Shown here in pieces: positions 16,971-25,025 of a DNA stretch of 64,000 bases. The notes under the pieces are model-generated. The model was not told the origin of the DNA. It searched no databases and saw only the letters and a list, made by a program, of their open reading frames with translations. Position 1 is the first letter of the stretch; each line of letters starts with the position of its first letter. The stretch is taken from contig NZ_JAPDPD010000001.1 in the NCBI RefSeq assembly GCF_026283965.1, positions 1-64,000 of the forward strand, in the 5' to 3' direction. A program made the translations under genes and the position numbers. Source of the DNA: Dyella subtropica. GTDB lineage: Bacteria; Pseudomonadota; Gammaproteobacteria; Xanthomonadales; Rhodanobacteraceae.

Positions 16971-17374
16971 GCCTTTGCTCCCTCTCCCCCGTTCACCGAT
17001 TTGTGCACGGGGGAGAGGGTTGGGGTGATGGGTGGGTGCTCGCGACACCGCTTCTACTTCGTCACCCCGGCGAAGGCCGGGGTCCAGTGTCGTTGCTGTT
17101 TGGTTGTTGCGATTGCTTGCTCTGGCTCGCCTGCCGCGGGCTTTCGAACCGCTGCCGCGGTCCGAGTCACTTTTCTCTGTTTGGCCAGAGAAAAGTAACC
17201 AAAAGAGAGGCCACCCCGGTTGCGCGCCCTCCGGCTTCGCCTGCGGGTACGTGAGGTCTGGCCGGGCTTTTCGACACGACGTCCCTGTCGTGTCGAAAAG
17301 GCGCAGGCATCCATGCCTGCGCCCCCTGCGGGGCCTGATCGTCCAGCCCTCACCGCTTCACAGGGGACCCGTCA
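16971..17374 (+). repeat. Structured intergenic repeat, copy B
   Basis: Second copy of the scattered repeat, between the convergent sctT and sctU stops; 16964-17433 holds no gene. It carries the same central hairpins as copy A and begins with CTCCCTCTCCCCCGTTCACC, a head shared with copy C. It ends shortly after the CCCTCACCGCTTCACAGGGG segment and lacks the 19-bp terminal sequence found in copies A, C and D, so it looks truncated at that side. Confidence 0.9.
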
Positions 17375-17433
17375 CGGGCTCGCTGACGCATCGCTTTTGC
17401 TAAAGCTCACGGCTCTCAGCGACGTGCAGCAAC

Positions 17434-18507
17434 TTACCTCCCCTCCCGCGACTCCCGAATCGACTCCGCCCAGCGCAGCAGCTCCGCCACCGCTTCAAAG
17501 AATTCGCCAGGCAGAAATTCATCCACCTCCACTTTTTCGTACAAACCACGCGCCAGACTCACGTTGCGCATGATCGGTACGCCGGCCTCTTCCGCTGCCT
17601 GGCGGATCAACGCTGCCTCGTGTCCTTCCCCCTTCGCGACGATGACCGGTAGATCGTCTTCGCCTTGTTCGTAACGGATGGCAATGGCCAGATGGGTGGG
17701 ATTGGTCACTACCACGCTCGCTTTGCGCACGCCGGCCAAGGTGTTTTGTTGCGACCATTCCTGATGCAGCTGGCGACGGCGCGACTTGATCATGGGGTCG
17801 CCCTCGTTTTCTTTCGACTCCTGTTTGATGTCGCGCCGGCTCATCATCATTTTCTTGGTGTAGGCGTGGCGCTGGTAAAACGCGTCCAGTACCGAGACAA
17901 AGAAGAATACGAAGATAACGCCGGTGGCAAGCCGCTTCACCGCGATCCACAGCGCCTCCCCCATCGCCTGCGGTGGTGCGTAAGGCAGCTTGACGAACTG
18001 GCCGAGCAAAGCGAGCAACACCCACACGAACAGGCCTATCAGCAAGCTGCTCTTGGCAAGAGCCTTGATAACCTCGACCAGGTTTTCCTGCGAGAACAGT
18101 CGCTTGATGCCTTCGGTGGGATTCATCCGGCTGGCGTCCGGCTTGATCTTCTTCGGCGCGAATACCGGCCCTACCTGCAAAAATTCAACCACCACGCCAA
18201 TAGCCGCCGCGCACAGCAATAGCGGCACGGTCAGGAGTAGGAATACCTCGCCCGCAAGCCAACCCACATTGTGCAAGGCCTGATCGAAGGGCTGATGGAT
18301 GCCTTCCATGACGGTTTCGAACAGCCCGTTCAGTCGCACGCGGATCATGGGCATGCCCATCATCACCATCAGCAGCCAAACCAGCACCAGCGCGGTGCTG
18401 GTCAACTCGCGGCTTTTATGGACGTCGCCGTCCCTGCGCGCATCGCGCAACCGTTTGGAGGTCGGCTTTTCGGTGCGATCGCCGCTGTCCTTATTCTGCC
18501 CCGCCAT
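17434..18507 (-). CDS. sctU: T3SS substrate-switch protein SctU (HrcU)
   Basis: The product is 357 residues, FlhB/YscU family. I place the start at the ATG at 18507 (MAGQNKDSGDRTEKPT), preceded by GGGTGGG; an upstream GTG at 18525 is in frame. Four transmembrane helices lie in the first ~210 residues. The autocleavage motif NPTH is in the stretch VVVTNPTHLAIAIRY near residue 265. Self-cleavage there changes substrate specificity together with SctP. It is transcribed towards sctT, with a CTAGGGA palindrome 59 bp upstream that may be shared with the divergent gene at 18642. Confidence 0.96.
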   Translation of the reverse strand: MAGQNKDSGDRTEKPTSKRLRDARRDGDVHKSRELTSTALVLVWLLMVMMGMPMIRVRLNGLFETVMEGIHQPFDQALHNVGWLAGEVFLLLTVPLLLCAAAIGVVVEFLQVGPVFAPKKIKPDASRMNPTEGIKRLFSQENLVEVIKALAKSSLLIGLFVWVLLALLGQFVKLPYAPPQAMGEALWIAVKRLATGVIFVFFFVSVLDAFYQRHAYTKKMMMSRRDIKQESKENEGDPMIKSRRRQLHQEWSQQNTLAGVRKASVVVTNPTHLAIAIRYEQGEDDLPVIVAKGEGHEAALIRQAAEEAGVPIMRNVSLARGLYEKVEVDEFLPGEFFEAVAELLRWAESIRESREGR

Positions 18508-18565
18508 AGCCCACCCATCGTGCACGCGCTACGGCAGTGTGCGCCGGCCCTTGGACGGCTGCCAC

Positions 18566-18583
18566 CTAGGGAATCCCCCAGCT
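18566..18583 (+). promoter_or_regulatory. CTAGGGA palindrome between sctU and the 83-residue gene
   Basis: The plus strand reads CTAGGGAATCCCCCAGCT. It lies 58 bp from both divergent start codons (18507 and 18642), a placement that suits control of both directions. Confidence 0.65.
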
Positions 18584-18641
18584 CGCACCGTGCAGCAATA
18601 GCCTTAAACTCACGCGTGGCATCAAACCGACTCCAGGCGCC

Positions 18642-18893
18642 ATGAACATTAACGAGCTTCCATCACGCCTGCTGCCCCCTACCGGGGTTGATAGTGGGGC
18701 GATTCAGGCGCCCGCCGGCCCGGGTGTTTCCACGCAAGTTAATGCGGTCGCCGGCCATCAGCTGTTGGGGCTGGACGTGTGGGCCGGTGCAAGCGCCACC
18801 GAACGTTTACTGAGCGGGCGTGGCTCGCTCAATGCTCCCCCTGCCGCGCAGCTCGATCAACTGGCCCACTATATTCTTGCGCCGCTCGATTGA
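18642..18893 (+). CDS. Small T3SS-locus protein of unknown function
   Basis: The product is 83 residues, mostly disordered in the first half (Pro, Gly, Ala, Val) with a probable helix at the end (AAQLDQLAHYILAPLD). No signal peptide, transmembrane segment or Cys. It starts 58 bp after a CTAGGGA palindrome and is followed 22 bases later by the 225-residue gene, so the two are likely co-transcribed. I do not recognise it. Size and composition would fit a secreted accessory or a small regulator of secretion. Confidence 0.6.
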   Translation: MNINELPSRLLPPTGVDSGAIQAPAGPGVSTQVNAVAGHQLLGLDVWAGASATERLLSGRGSLNAPPAAQLDQLAHYILAPLD

Positions 18894-18915
18894 TCCTTAG
18901 CCCTACACTGCGCAG

Positions 18916-19593
18916 ATGTCCGCTGATCTTCAACCGCTGGCCGAACCGCTGCTGGAAACGACCCGGCGCCTGGTGGCTGCGCTTCAGCAGGAATCATCCG
19001 TCGATCTACGTCTGGCACTGGCCAAGCGCATCGTGCGTCAGTTGGGCGATGAAGCGTATCCGGTATTTTTGAAGATCCTGCTGATTGTCGCCGAAAGCGA
19101 TGATGCCGCCGCCAAACAGTGCGTGGCCGACCTGCTCGCCGTCGCGGCACAGCGGATGGACCTGCCCTGCGGCCAGCTGAGCGCATGGGGCAGTTCCTGC
19201 CGCAACGATGTCGAAGACACCGCCCCCTACGCAGCAGGTTCGATGAATCGCCGGCGCGTGCTCGGTCCGATCGAATATCTCACCGTGTGGTATTGCCAGC
19301 AAACCCAGCGCCCCATGCTCGACGAAGCGCTGTACGCCGATGCGATGCACAAACTGCTGGCCTTGTTCGAACTCAATCCGCAGTTGCGCATGTTCTACGC
19401 CAACATGCTCGACGCTGAAGTCGGCACCGAGCTTGAGGGCACCTATACCGGAGAGACACGCGACGTTCTCCACCGGCTGGCGCAGCGCTGGCAGCAAGAC
19501 GGCAGCACACCGGAGGAAGTCGTGCAGGCAGCCATTCGTGGCGCGGCACCAGCCATGCCGACACCGCTTGGCTGGGTCGTGCATAGGCTGTGA
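18916..19593 (+). CDS. Unrecognised T3SS-locus cytosolic protein
   Basis: The product is 225 residues, predicted mainly helical, with no signal peptide or membrane helix. Visible blocks are a Leu/Ala-rich N-terminal helical region (RLVAALQQESSVDLRLALAK and a following repeat-like helix), four Cys, and a C-terminal helical half ending TPLGWVVHRL. It is second in a probable two-gene unit behind a CTAGGGA palindrome. By elimination it could be a gatekeeper (SctW/HrpJ-like) or chaperone, since none was otherwise found, but I see no diagnostic motif. Confidence 0.6.
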   Translation: MSADLQPLAEPLLETTRRLVAALQQESSVDLRLALAKRIVRQLGDEAYPVFLKILLIVAESDDAAAKQCVADLLAVAAQRMDLPCGQLSAWGSSCRNDVEDTAPYAAGSMNRRRVLGPIEYLTVWYCQQTQRPMLDEALYADAMHKLLALFELNPQLRMFYANMLDAEVGTELEGTYTGETRDVLHRLAQRWQQDGSTPEEVVQAAIRGAAPAMPTPLGWVVHRL

Positions 19594-19603
19594 TGCCTAG
19601 CTT

Positions 19604-20254
19604 TCAGCTGCGTTCGCGCCACTTCGACGCATCCAGTTCGTAGCGATGGGCAAGCTGGTGGCGATGCTCGCATACGCCCAGATCGCGAAAACCGAAACGC
19701 GACATGATCCTGCGTACCCGTAGATGCGTCGGATGACAGTAGCCAAACAGTCGCGGTAGGCCGAGCACATCGAACGCCTGCCGACACAGCAGGTACGTGC
19801 CCTCGATCGCATACCAGCGCCCCCAGGCTTCAGGTGCCAGCCGCACGTGAATCTCCACCTCGTCGCTACCGTCGACCGGCAGCAGTGAAAAGAGCCCGAT
19901 AAACGCGCCATCCAGCGCTTCGGCGCGCCAAACCCCCAAACCTGGCGAACTGGCATAGAGCCGATGGACACATGCCACGATAGCTGCCACATCGATAAAA
20001 CGTGTGGGGCTTTCCATCAGCAGCGGATGCATGCGGGTTTGCGCGAACAGGCTACTCAGTCGCGGTATATCTTCGAAACGAAGTCCGAGCAGGCGCATTC
20101 GTTTTGATTGCGACGTGACCAGGCCTGCGGCGTTGCCGACAGAGGCTGCGGCAATGACGGGTGGGATGCCGTTGTGAGCATCGCCATCGGTGGACAAACG
20201 AACGGCATGAAGACGGCTCAAGGCTGCCTCTCTCTGGAACGAATCCGACACCAT
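19604..20254 (-). CDS. GNAT-family acetyltransferase with N-terminal extension; possible T3SS effector
   Basis: The product is 216 residues from the ATG at 20254, which has a strong GGAAGAGGGGG ribosome site; the frame is open to 20308. About 48 polar residues (Ser, Ala, Thr, Gln) precede a GNAT domain beginning MRLLGLRFEDIPRL. It has the pattern of RimJ/RimL-like enzymes: EVEIHVRLAPEAWGRWYA for the cofactor-binding region and LGLPRLFGYCHPTHLRVRRI then SRFGFRDLG for the C-terminal signature. A CTAGGGA palindrome lies 82 bp upstream, as for the secretion genes. The extension and shared motif suggest a secreted effector; a housekeeping acetyltransferase remains possible. Confidence 0.75.
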   Translation of the reverse strand: MVSDSFQREAALSRLHAVRLSTDGDAHNGIPPVIAAASVGNAAGLVTSQSKRMRLLGLRFEDIPRLSSLFAQTRMHPLLMESPTRFIDVAAIVACVHRLYASSPGLGVWRAEALDGAFIGLFSLLPVDGSDEVEIHVRLAPEAWGRWYAIEGTYLLCRQAFDVLGLPRLFGYCHPTHLRVRRIMSRFGFRDLGVCEHRHQLAHRYELDASKWRERS

Positions 20255-20335
20255 GACTGCCCCCCCCTCTTCCCGTCGATACAAGGAAGCATCCCTACAT
20301 GTCGCCATTACGCCCTGCTTCGATCGCCGTGCCTA

Positions 20336-20353
20336 GCTGGGACTATCCCTAGC
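20336..20353 (-). promoter_or_regulatory. CTAGGGA palindrome upstream of the GNAT gene
   Basis: Minus-strand reading CTAGGGATAGTCCCAGCT. It matches the consensus at every constrained position and lies 82 bp from the start at 20254. Confidence 0.65.
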
Positions 20354-20408
20354 ACATCGTCCATGCCATTCCATGACGCTGCACTCGAACCCATAAATAA
20401 AAATGTTT

Positions 20409-20448
20409 AAAAAAAAAGGGCCGGGATACCAGTGCGGTATCCCGGCCC
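20409..20448 (-). terminator. Rho-independent terminator of the gene at 20463
   Basis: On the minus strand a perfect 13-bp GC-rich stem GGGCCGGGATACC (5-base loop) is followed by nine T. This is the clearest terminator in the T3SS region and closes the small secreted-type gene as its own transcription unit. Confidence 0.93.
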
Positions 20449-20462
20449 CATTTCAACGCTAA

Positions 20463-20843
20463 TTAGCCCTTGCGAGCCGTTTCGCTCAGCGCGCCACCCA
20501 GCGTCTTGATGACGTTGTCGACCGCACTCATCAGCTCACTGAATTCCTGCGCTTCGGCGCTCAGCTGCGTGGTCTGGCCCGGGTTGGCCGAATTGACCGC
20601 ACCCGCGTCGGCCTTCAGCTTATCGGCAGCGCTATTGAGCTTGTCACCCAGCGCCTTGGCCAGCGCCTCCAGCCAACCGCCGGAGCCACCGGGATGGCAA
20701 AGCATCGAGACCAGCGGCTCGGAAGCCTGGTGCTGGAATTGCGTCAGCGCATTGCGGACGATCTCAGTGGCTTCCGAACGGCTGATGCCGTTGTTGATGA
20801 TCTGGTTGACGTTGGAAATGTTGACGGGAGATACGTGAGTCAT
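20463..20843 (-). CDS. Small T3SS-secreted-type protein, paralogue of the 5264-5605 product
   Basis: The product is 126 residues; the start at 20843 has GAAGAGGACAAAACC ahead of it, and the frame is open to 20873. Polar N-terminus rich in Asn, Val and Ile; no signal peptide. The C-terminal half (WLEALAKALGDKLNSAADKL, TQLSAEAQEFSELM, then IKTLGGAL) aligns with the C-terminal half of the protein at 5264-5605. It is a single-gene unit with a CTAGGGA palindrome 188 bp upstream and a strong terminator. This suggests a highly expressed secreted product, such as a needle, filament or translocator component. Unlike its paralogue it has one Cys. Confidence 0.6.
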   Translation of the reverse strand: MTHVSPVNISNVNQIINNGISRSEATEIVRNALTQFQHQASEPLVSMLCHPGGSGGWLEALAKALGDKLNSAADKLKADAGAVNSANPGQTTQLSAEAQEFSELMSAVDNVIKTLGGALSETARKG

Positions 20844-21030
20844 GGTTTTGTCCTCTTCGTGGTGGGGTCGCAAAACTGCCGGTTATTGTCTCGTTACGCC
20901 AACGCCTTGCATCCATCGACGGCGGTAACACGCCCTGCGCAGGCAAGATCGGGAAGCAAGCGATCCCAAGCGCCAAGACATGTACGAAGTATGGAAATCG
21001 GCACGAACCAGGCCAACTAGGCCGTTCCCT

Positions 21031-21048
21031 AGCTAGGGTTTTCCCCAT
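21031..21048 (-). promoter_or_regulatory. CTAGGGA-type palindrome upstream of the 126-residue secreted-type gene
   Basis: Minus-strand reading ATGGGGAAAACCCTAGCT. The first half is degenerate but spacing and second half match the other four sites; the extended match CTAGCTAG overlaps it. It lies 188 bp upstream of the start. Confidence 0.55.
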
Positions 21049-21108
21049 ATCGAATGCCATTCGAAGATGTAACGGGAACGCCGCGCAAAAGGGAATTTAG
21101 AAACCACA

Positions 21109-21755
21109 TGTAGGAGCGCACCCTGTGCGCGATGCTCTTCGCGCACCTGTCTCTTGTGCACATCTCGTGTCGGCATGGAGCTGCTCTCTCGACCCATGTG
21201 GATATGACTACCTCCCGATGAGCGAGGTTTTGCTTTTGATCTCGGGGCCCCTGTGAAGCGGTGAGGGCTGGACGATCAGGCCCGCAGGGGCATGGGCAAG
21301 GATGCCCATGCCTCCCGATACGACAGGGACGTCGTGTCCCCATGTCATCTAAGAGCAGGCCCGGCCAGACCTCACGGACCCGCAGGCGAAGCCGGAGGGC
21401 GCGCAACCGGGGTGGCCTCTCTTTTGGTTACTTTTCTCTGGCCAAACAGAGAAAAGTGACTCGGACCGCGGCAGCGGTTCGAAAGCCCGCGGTCCCACGG
21501 GGACTCCCTTCGGTCGCAACGAGCCAGGTTGCGATAGCGCGAATATCGAGCGGCAACGCCACTGGACCCCGGCCTACGCCGGGGTGACGACAGTGACAGG
21601 TTATCGCGAGCACCCGCCCCTCAGCCCAACCATCTCCTCCGTGCACAAATCGGTGAACGAAGGAGAGGGAGCAGGTGCATGCTTGTGCACGCATTGAGTT
21701 GTGCACAAGAAACAGCTGTGCGCGAAGTGCATCGCGCACAGGGTGCGCTCCTACA
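21109..21755 (-). repeat. Structured intergenic repeat, copy C, bounded by inverted REP-like ends
   Basis: This inverted copy shows the full extent of the element. It runs from TGTAGGAGCGCACCCTGTGC to its reverse complement, forming about 38-bp terminal inverted repeats of GTAG-headed REP type. Inside these are 19-bp sequences close to the Tn5 mosaic end: CTGTCTCTTGTGCACATCT at 21147-21165 and AGTTGTGCACAAGAAACAG at 21697-21715. The central hairpin reads GGCATGGGCA/TGCCCATGCC, a compensated version of that in copies A, B and D. No coding region is convincing in 20844-21794. Confidence 0.85.
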
Positions 21756-21794
21756 AAACATCGGAAGCCCAGTTTGGCGCTTCCCGGCTCAGGC

Positions 21795-24749
21795 TTAAGG
21801 AGGGTTCACCCCGAGCACGTTCTTCAGCACGATGTCGAGCTGGTGCACGGATGAAGGCTGCTCTTCGCCGTTGACCGGGAACTCTGTGAGGCCATCCAGC
21901 TTCGAGCCATCGTCCACCACGCCTGCCCCCATTCCGAAGATGCCGTGGCTGACGGTTCCAGAGAGCAGATAGTTGTGCTTGGCCATGTCGTCCCAGGTAC
22001 CGTCATCCTTCGCGGTTTTCTGCAACTTGCTCGCGTCACCGCCCACGGTGTCCAGCGCGGAGACCATCGCACCGGCAAACGTCTTCTGCTGGTCCTGACC
22101 AAGCCCGTTGAACCAGGCGATGGTCTGCTGCTGATTCATGCCCTTCTGTTCGCCGTAGTGCAACAACATGCTCGTTGCCGGCGCGTCATTCTTGCTATGC
22201 CATGCGGAGAGTGCGTCGGCGGCATCCTTGCTGTAGCCAAGACCTTGCAGGAATGCCTCGCGACCCGGCACGGCGTGATCGTTCGCCTTCTTGTCCTGAT
22301 AGGAGATCAGGCCAATGGTGCCGACGGCGGTCAGTGCGATACCGACCGGACCGGCCCAGGATCCTGCGCCTAGCGCCCACATGACCGAACCCGTACCCGT
22401 CGTGGCATACAGCGCGGCCTCGGTGCCATCGTGCTTTTCGAAAAGCGAATCGCCTGCTTTCCAGAAATCGAGCGCGCCCGAGGCTCCGTTGATCCAACGG
22501 TCCCAAAGGGTCGTACCGAACTGAGCGATTTTGCCCTTCTCGGGAACCAAACTCAGATGAGAGAGCAATCCGGCAGTTTTCTGGCCGAGGCCGGCCGACG
22601 ACGCCAGCAACGACAAGGAATTGCGAATCTTGTCCTCCCAGCCTTGCTGACCGATGGTACCCATCTTGTCCACCGAGTTGAGAAAGCCCAGGCCGGCTGC
22701 GCTGACACTGAACAAGCGGAAGGACGTGCCTAGCGCTGAGCCCTTGTCGAATGCCTTCATCCCAGAGAGTCGCTTGTCCAGATCCTCGAGATTGTCGGCA
22801 AGCGCTGCTTGCGGATCTTGGGGCAGGTTCGCCAGCGAGAAGGTTTTGGTGATGTTCGCCTTCAACGCCTCGGTGGCCGCCTTGATATCCGCCTGCTTGT
22901 CGCCGCTCATCGCCAGCACGGTGGCCAAGCGGCTATCGTCACCCAGCTTGGTCAGTCCGTCGCAGGTGGTGCGCAACGAATCCAAGTCATTTGCCTTCAG
23001 CCCGGCGCGTAGCTCATTGAGGCGGCCAGCGACATAGTTGGTGCCCAGCTCCTGCATCAGCTTACGTGTGCCCTGGTCGCCCGCTTTGGCGTACAAGGCA
23101 TACATATTGATCAACGACTCGCCTTGCTCCCCCTGCATGACCGTAGGATCGCGTTGCACCGCCAAGCGTATGGCGGCCTGGTTGTTCTCGCTGCCCATCA
23201 CGCTGTTGAGCACTTTACCGATCGCGTCTTTGTCGCCCGGATGGCTGGCGACCCAGTTGCTCAACGCAGCCTGCTGAGACAGCAGATGCTTGCCGTCATC
23301 GGCAAGACGGGTGATCGCGTCGTTGACACTTTGCTTCCACTCCGCCCCCTTCGATTTGCCGTAATTCTCGATCGCCTGATTGAGCTGGTCGGGCGTCATC
23401 GACGCCCCTTCCTTGGCGATCAGGCTATTGAGTTCACCAGCCGCCTGCACATAGGTCTCAACGTCGTTGTCAACCTTCCTGCTTGTTGCATCGGTAGTCG
23501 CTTGCAGCACTTCACCACGCGCCCGGTCGGACCAGTCGTTTGCCATTCGGTCCTTACCGTCGCCGCGCACGTGATCGATGATGTTCAGGGCCAGCGTCGG
23601 ATCGCCTGACTTGGTGGCAGCATCGCTGAGTATCGATATGTTGCCCGGCCATCCCGCCCACACACGCCCATTGGTCATCTGGCTAGCGAGGTCAGCCGCC
23701 AACGCCTGGGCGCCCGCTGGATTCTGCTGGCCCAAGCTGCCGACTATCGAAGACAGGCTCGTCAAGGCAGCCGTCGAGTGCTGCTGCATGTCCTGGCCGT
23801 TGTGGAGGAAAGCGAAATGAGCCAGCTTGTCGAGCTGCGGATGCGCGTCGGCGAGCAGGCTCGCCTTCATCTCTGGCGAAGAAATGCCGGACAGAAGATC
23901 CGCGTAGCGAGCGGAGGAATCCTCCACACCCTGACCGGCCTTGGTGTACTGATCGTAGTTACTGAAGTGCGTGTTGCCGTCATACGGCTGCGCAGCCCAA
24001 TCGGCAGCGGCTTGTAGCGTGTTGCGGTAGGAATCCTGCCCGGTGGCGAGCGCACGCACCTGATCGGAGGACGCGGTTTTCAGCGAGGCATCCAGCGCCA
24101 GTAATTTGTCCTTGGGCGAGCTGTAGCCGCCCTGGTCGTTGTTGGCAAGCAGCGTGTTCGCCTCCTGGGTGTCCACCGCCTGCTGCACCGCTGCGTCGCC
24201 CTGATATCGGGAGACGATATCCTTGCGGATATCCGTAGCGCGGTCGGCCTGCGTCGGCGCAGCGTCGCCCAGCGCCTTGCGTTGCTGAGGCGTGAGCGAG
24301 GTATCCGGCGTACTGAGGCGGGCCTGGACCTCGGCGTCCACCGCCTTGTTCAACTGATCCTGCAAACTGCTTCGCGCATCGGCCAGGTCCTGGACCTCAC
24401 TGCGGTTGCGCGGCGTGACCTGGGCAAGGTTGTGCAGATCCGCCAGCGCCTTGTCCACTTGTTGCTGCGGAGTTGCCTTGGGCTTGTTCGCATCGGCAGC
24501 CGACTGCGCGCTGAGGTCGGCTGGCGGGATGATCAGCACGTCGCCTGGCACAACCTTCAACGACTGGCTGAACTTGCCCGGATTGGCATGCACGATGGCG
24601 TCCTTCGTGGTGCCGAAATGCTGGGCAATGCTGTCCAGTGACGAGTCGGTTCGCTGTACGCGGTAAGACTGCGGCTGCTGAGACGGAGCCGGCTGCGCGG
24701 CGGACAATGCAACAGGAGAGCTCGAAGTATCAAAGTCGCGCGGGATCAT
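21795..24749 (-). CDS. Large LysM-domain T3SS-associated protein, candidate translocator or effector
   Basis: The product is 984 residues if the ATG at 24749 is used (the frame runs on to a TTG at 24863). There is no signal peptide; the first ~27 residues are Ser, Ala, Pro and Gln-rich. A LysM domain lies at about 28-76 (SYRVQRTDSSLDSIAQHFG, ending VPGDVLIIPP). A very long helical, Ala/Gln/Asp-rich body without Cys-rich or enzymatic motifs follows. A Gly/Ala-rich hydrophobic pair of segments near 815-850 (GSVMWALGAGSWAGPVGIAL) precedes a polar C-terminal domain. A CTAGGGA palindrome lies 63 bp upstream. LysM could engage peptidoglycan and the hydrophobic part could insert in a host membrane, recalling HrpK/HrpF-type translocators, but no specific homology is proven. 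Confidence 0.7.
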   Translation of the reverse strand: MIPRDFDTSSSPVALSAAQPAPSQQPQSYRVQRTDSSLDSIAQHFGTTKDAIVHANPGKFSQSLKVVPGDVLIIPPADLSAQSAADANKPKATPQQQVDKALADLHNLAQVTPRNRSEVQDLADARSSLQDQLNKAVDAEVQARLSTPDTSLTPQQRKALGDAAPTQADRATDIRKDIVSRYQGDAAVQQAVDTQEANTLLANNDQGGYSSPKDKLLALDASLKTASSDQVRALATGQDSYRNTLQAAADWAAQPYDGNTHFSNYDQYTKAGQGVEDSSARYADLLSGISSPEMKASLLADAHPQLDKLAHFAFLHNGQDMQQHSTAALTSLSSIVGSLGQQNPAGAQALAADLASQMTNGRVWAGWPGNISILSDAATKSGDPTLALNIIDHVRGDGKDRMANDWSDRARGEVLQATTDATSRKVDNDVETYVQAAGELNSLIAKEGASMTPDQLNQAIENYGKSKGAEWKQSVNDAITRLADDGKHLLSQQAALSNWVASHPGDKDAIGKVLNSVMGSENNQAAIRLAVQRDPTVMQGEQGESLINMYALYAKAGDQGTRKLMQELGTNYVAGRLNELRAGLKANDLDSLRTTCDGLTKLGDDSRLATVLAMSGDKQADIKAATEALKANITKTFSLANLPQDPQAALADNLEDLDKRLSGMKAFDKGSALGTSFRLFSVSAAGLGFLNSVDKMGTIGQQGWEDKIRNSLSLLASSAGLGQKTAGLLSHLSLVPEKGKIAQFGTTLWDRWINGASGALDFWKAGDSLFEKHDGTEAALYATTGTGSVMWALGAGSWAGPVGIALTAVGTIGLISYQDKKANDHAVPGREAFLQGLGYSKDAADALSAWHSKNDAPATSMLLHYGEQKGMNQQQTIAWFNGLGQDQQKTFAGAMVSALDTVGGDASKLQKTAKDDGTWDDMAKHNYLLSGTVSHGIFGMGAGVVDDGSKLDGLTEFPVNGEEQPSSVHQLDIVLKNVLGVNPP

Positions 24750-24811
24750 TTCGCTGCCTGAGGGTTGGCTAGGGGAAGCCACTATTGGAGCGGTCTTCAC
24801 ACAGGCTTGCC

Positions 24812-24829
24812 TATTAGGGTTATCCCTAG
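24812..24829 (-). promoter_or_regulatory. CTAGGGA palindrome upstream of the LysM gene
   Basis: Minus-strand reading CTAGGGATAACCCTAATA, continuing AG. It lies 63 bp ahead of the ATG at 24749 (inside the frame if the distal TTG were used, which argues for the proximal start). Confidence 0.65.
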
Positions 24830-25025
24830 TGTCCGTGGCTGTTGCTGCTGGCCCCGAATCCAAGTGGGCCCCCGATGGCCCAAGGCGACGCTGGCTTCAT
24901 GGGTGCCGACCGCGGCGCTGGTCGCGCGCGGGGTCGGCGATCAACTTCAATGTGTCCCCGTTCGCGCTTTGGTTCTCTATGCATCGCGGCTAGGTGCTTA
25001 CAATCAATTCCGGCGGAATAGCCTA

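Noticed and set aside
11590-24863. HrpL boxes (GGAACC...CCAC) or PIP boxes (TTCGB-N15-TTCGB) before T3SS operons
   Set aside because: Inspection showed no well-placed pair; isolated GGAACC and TTCGC words occur but not with correct spacing. The check was by eye, not exhaustive.
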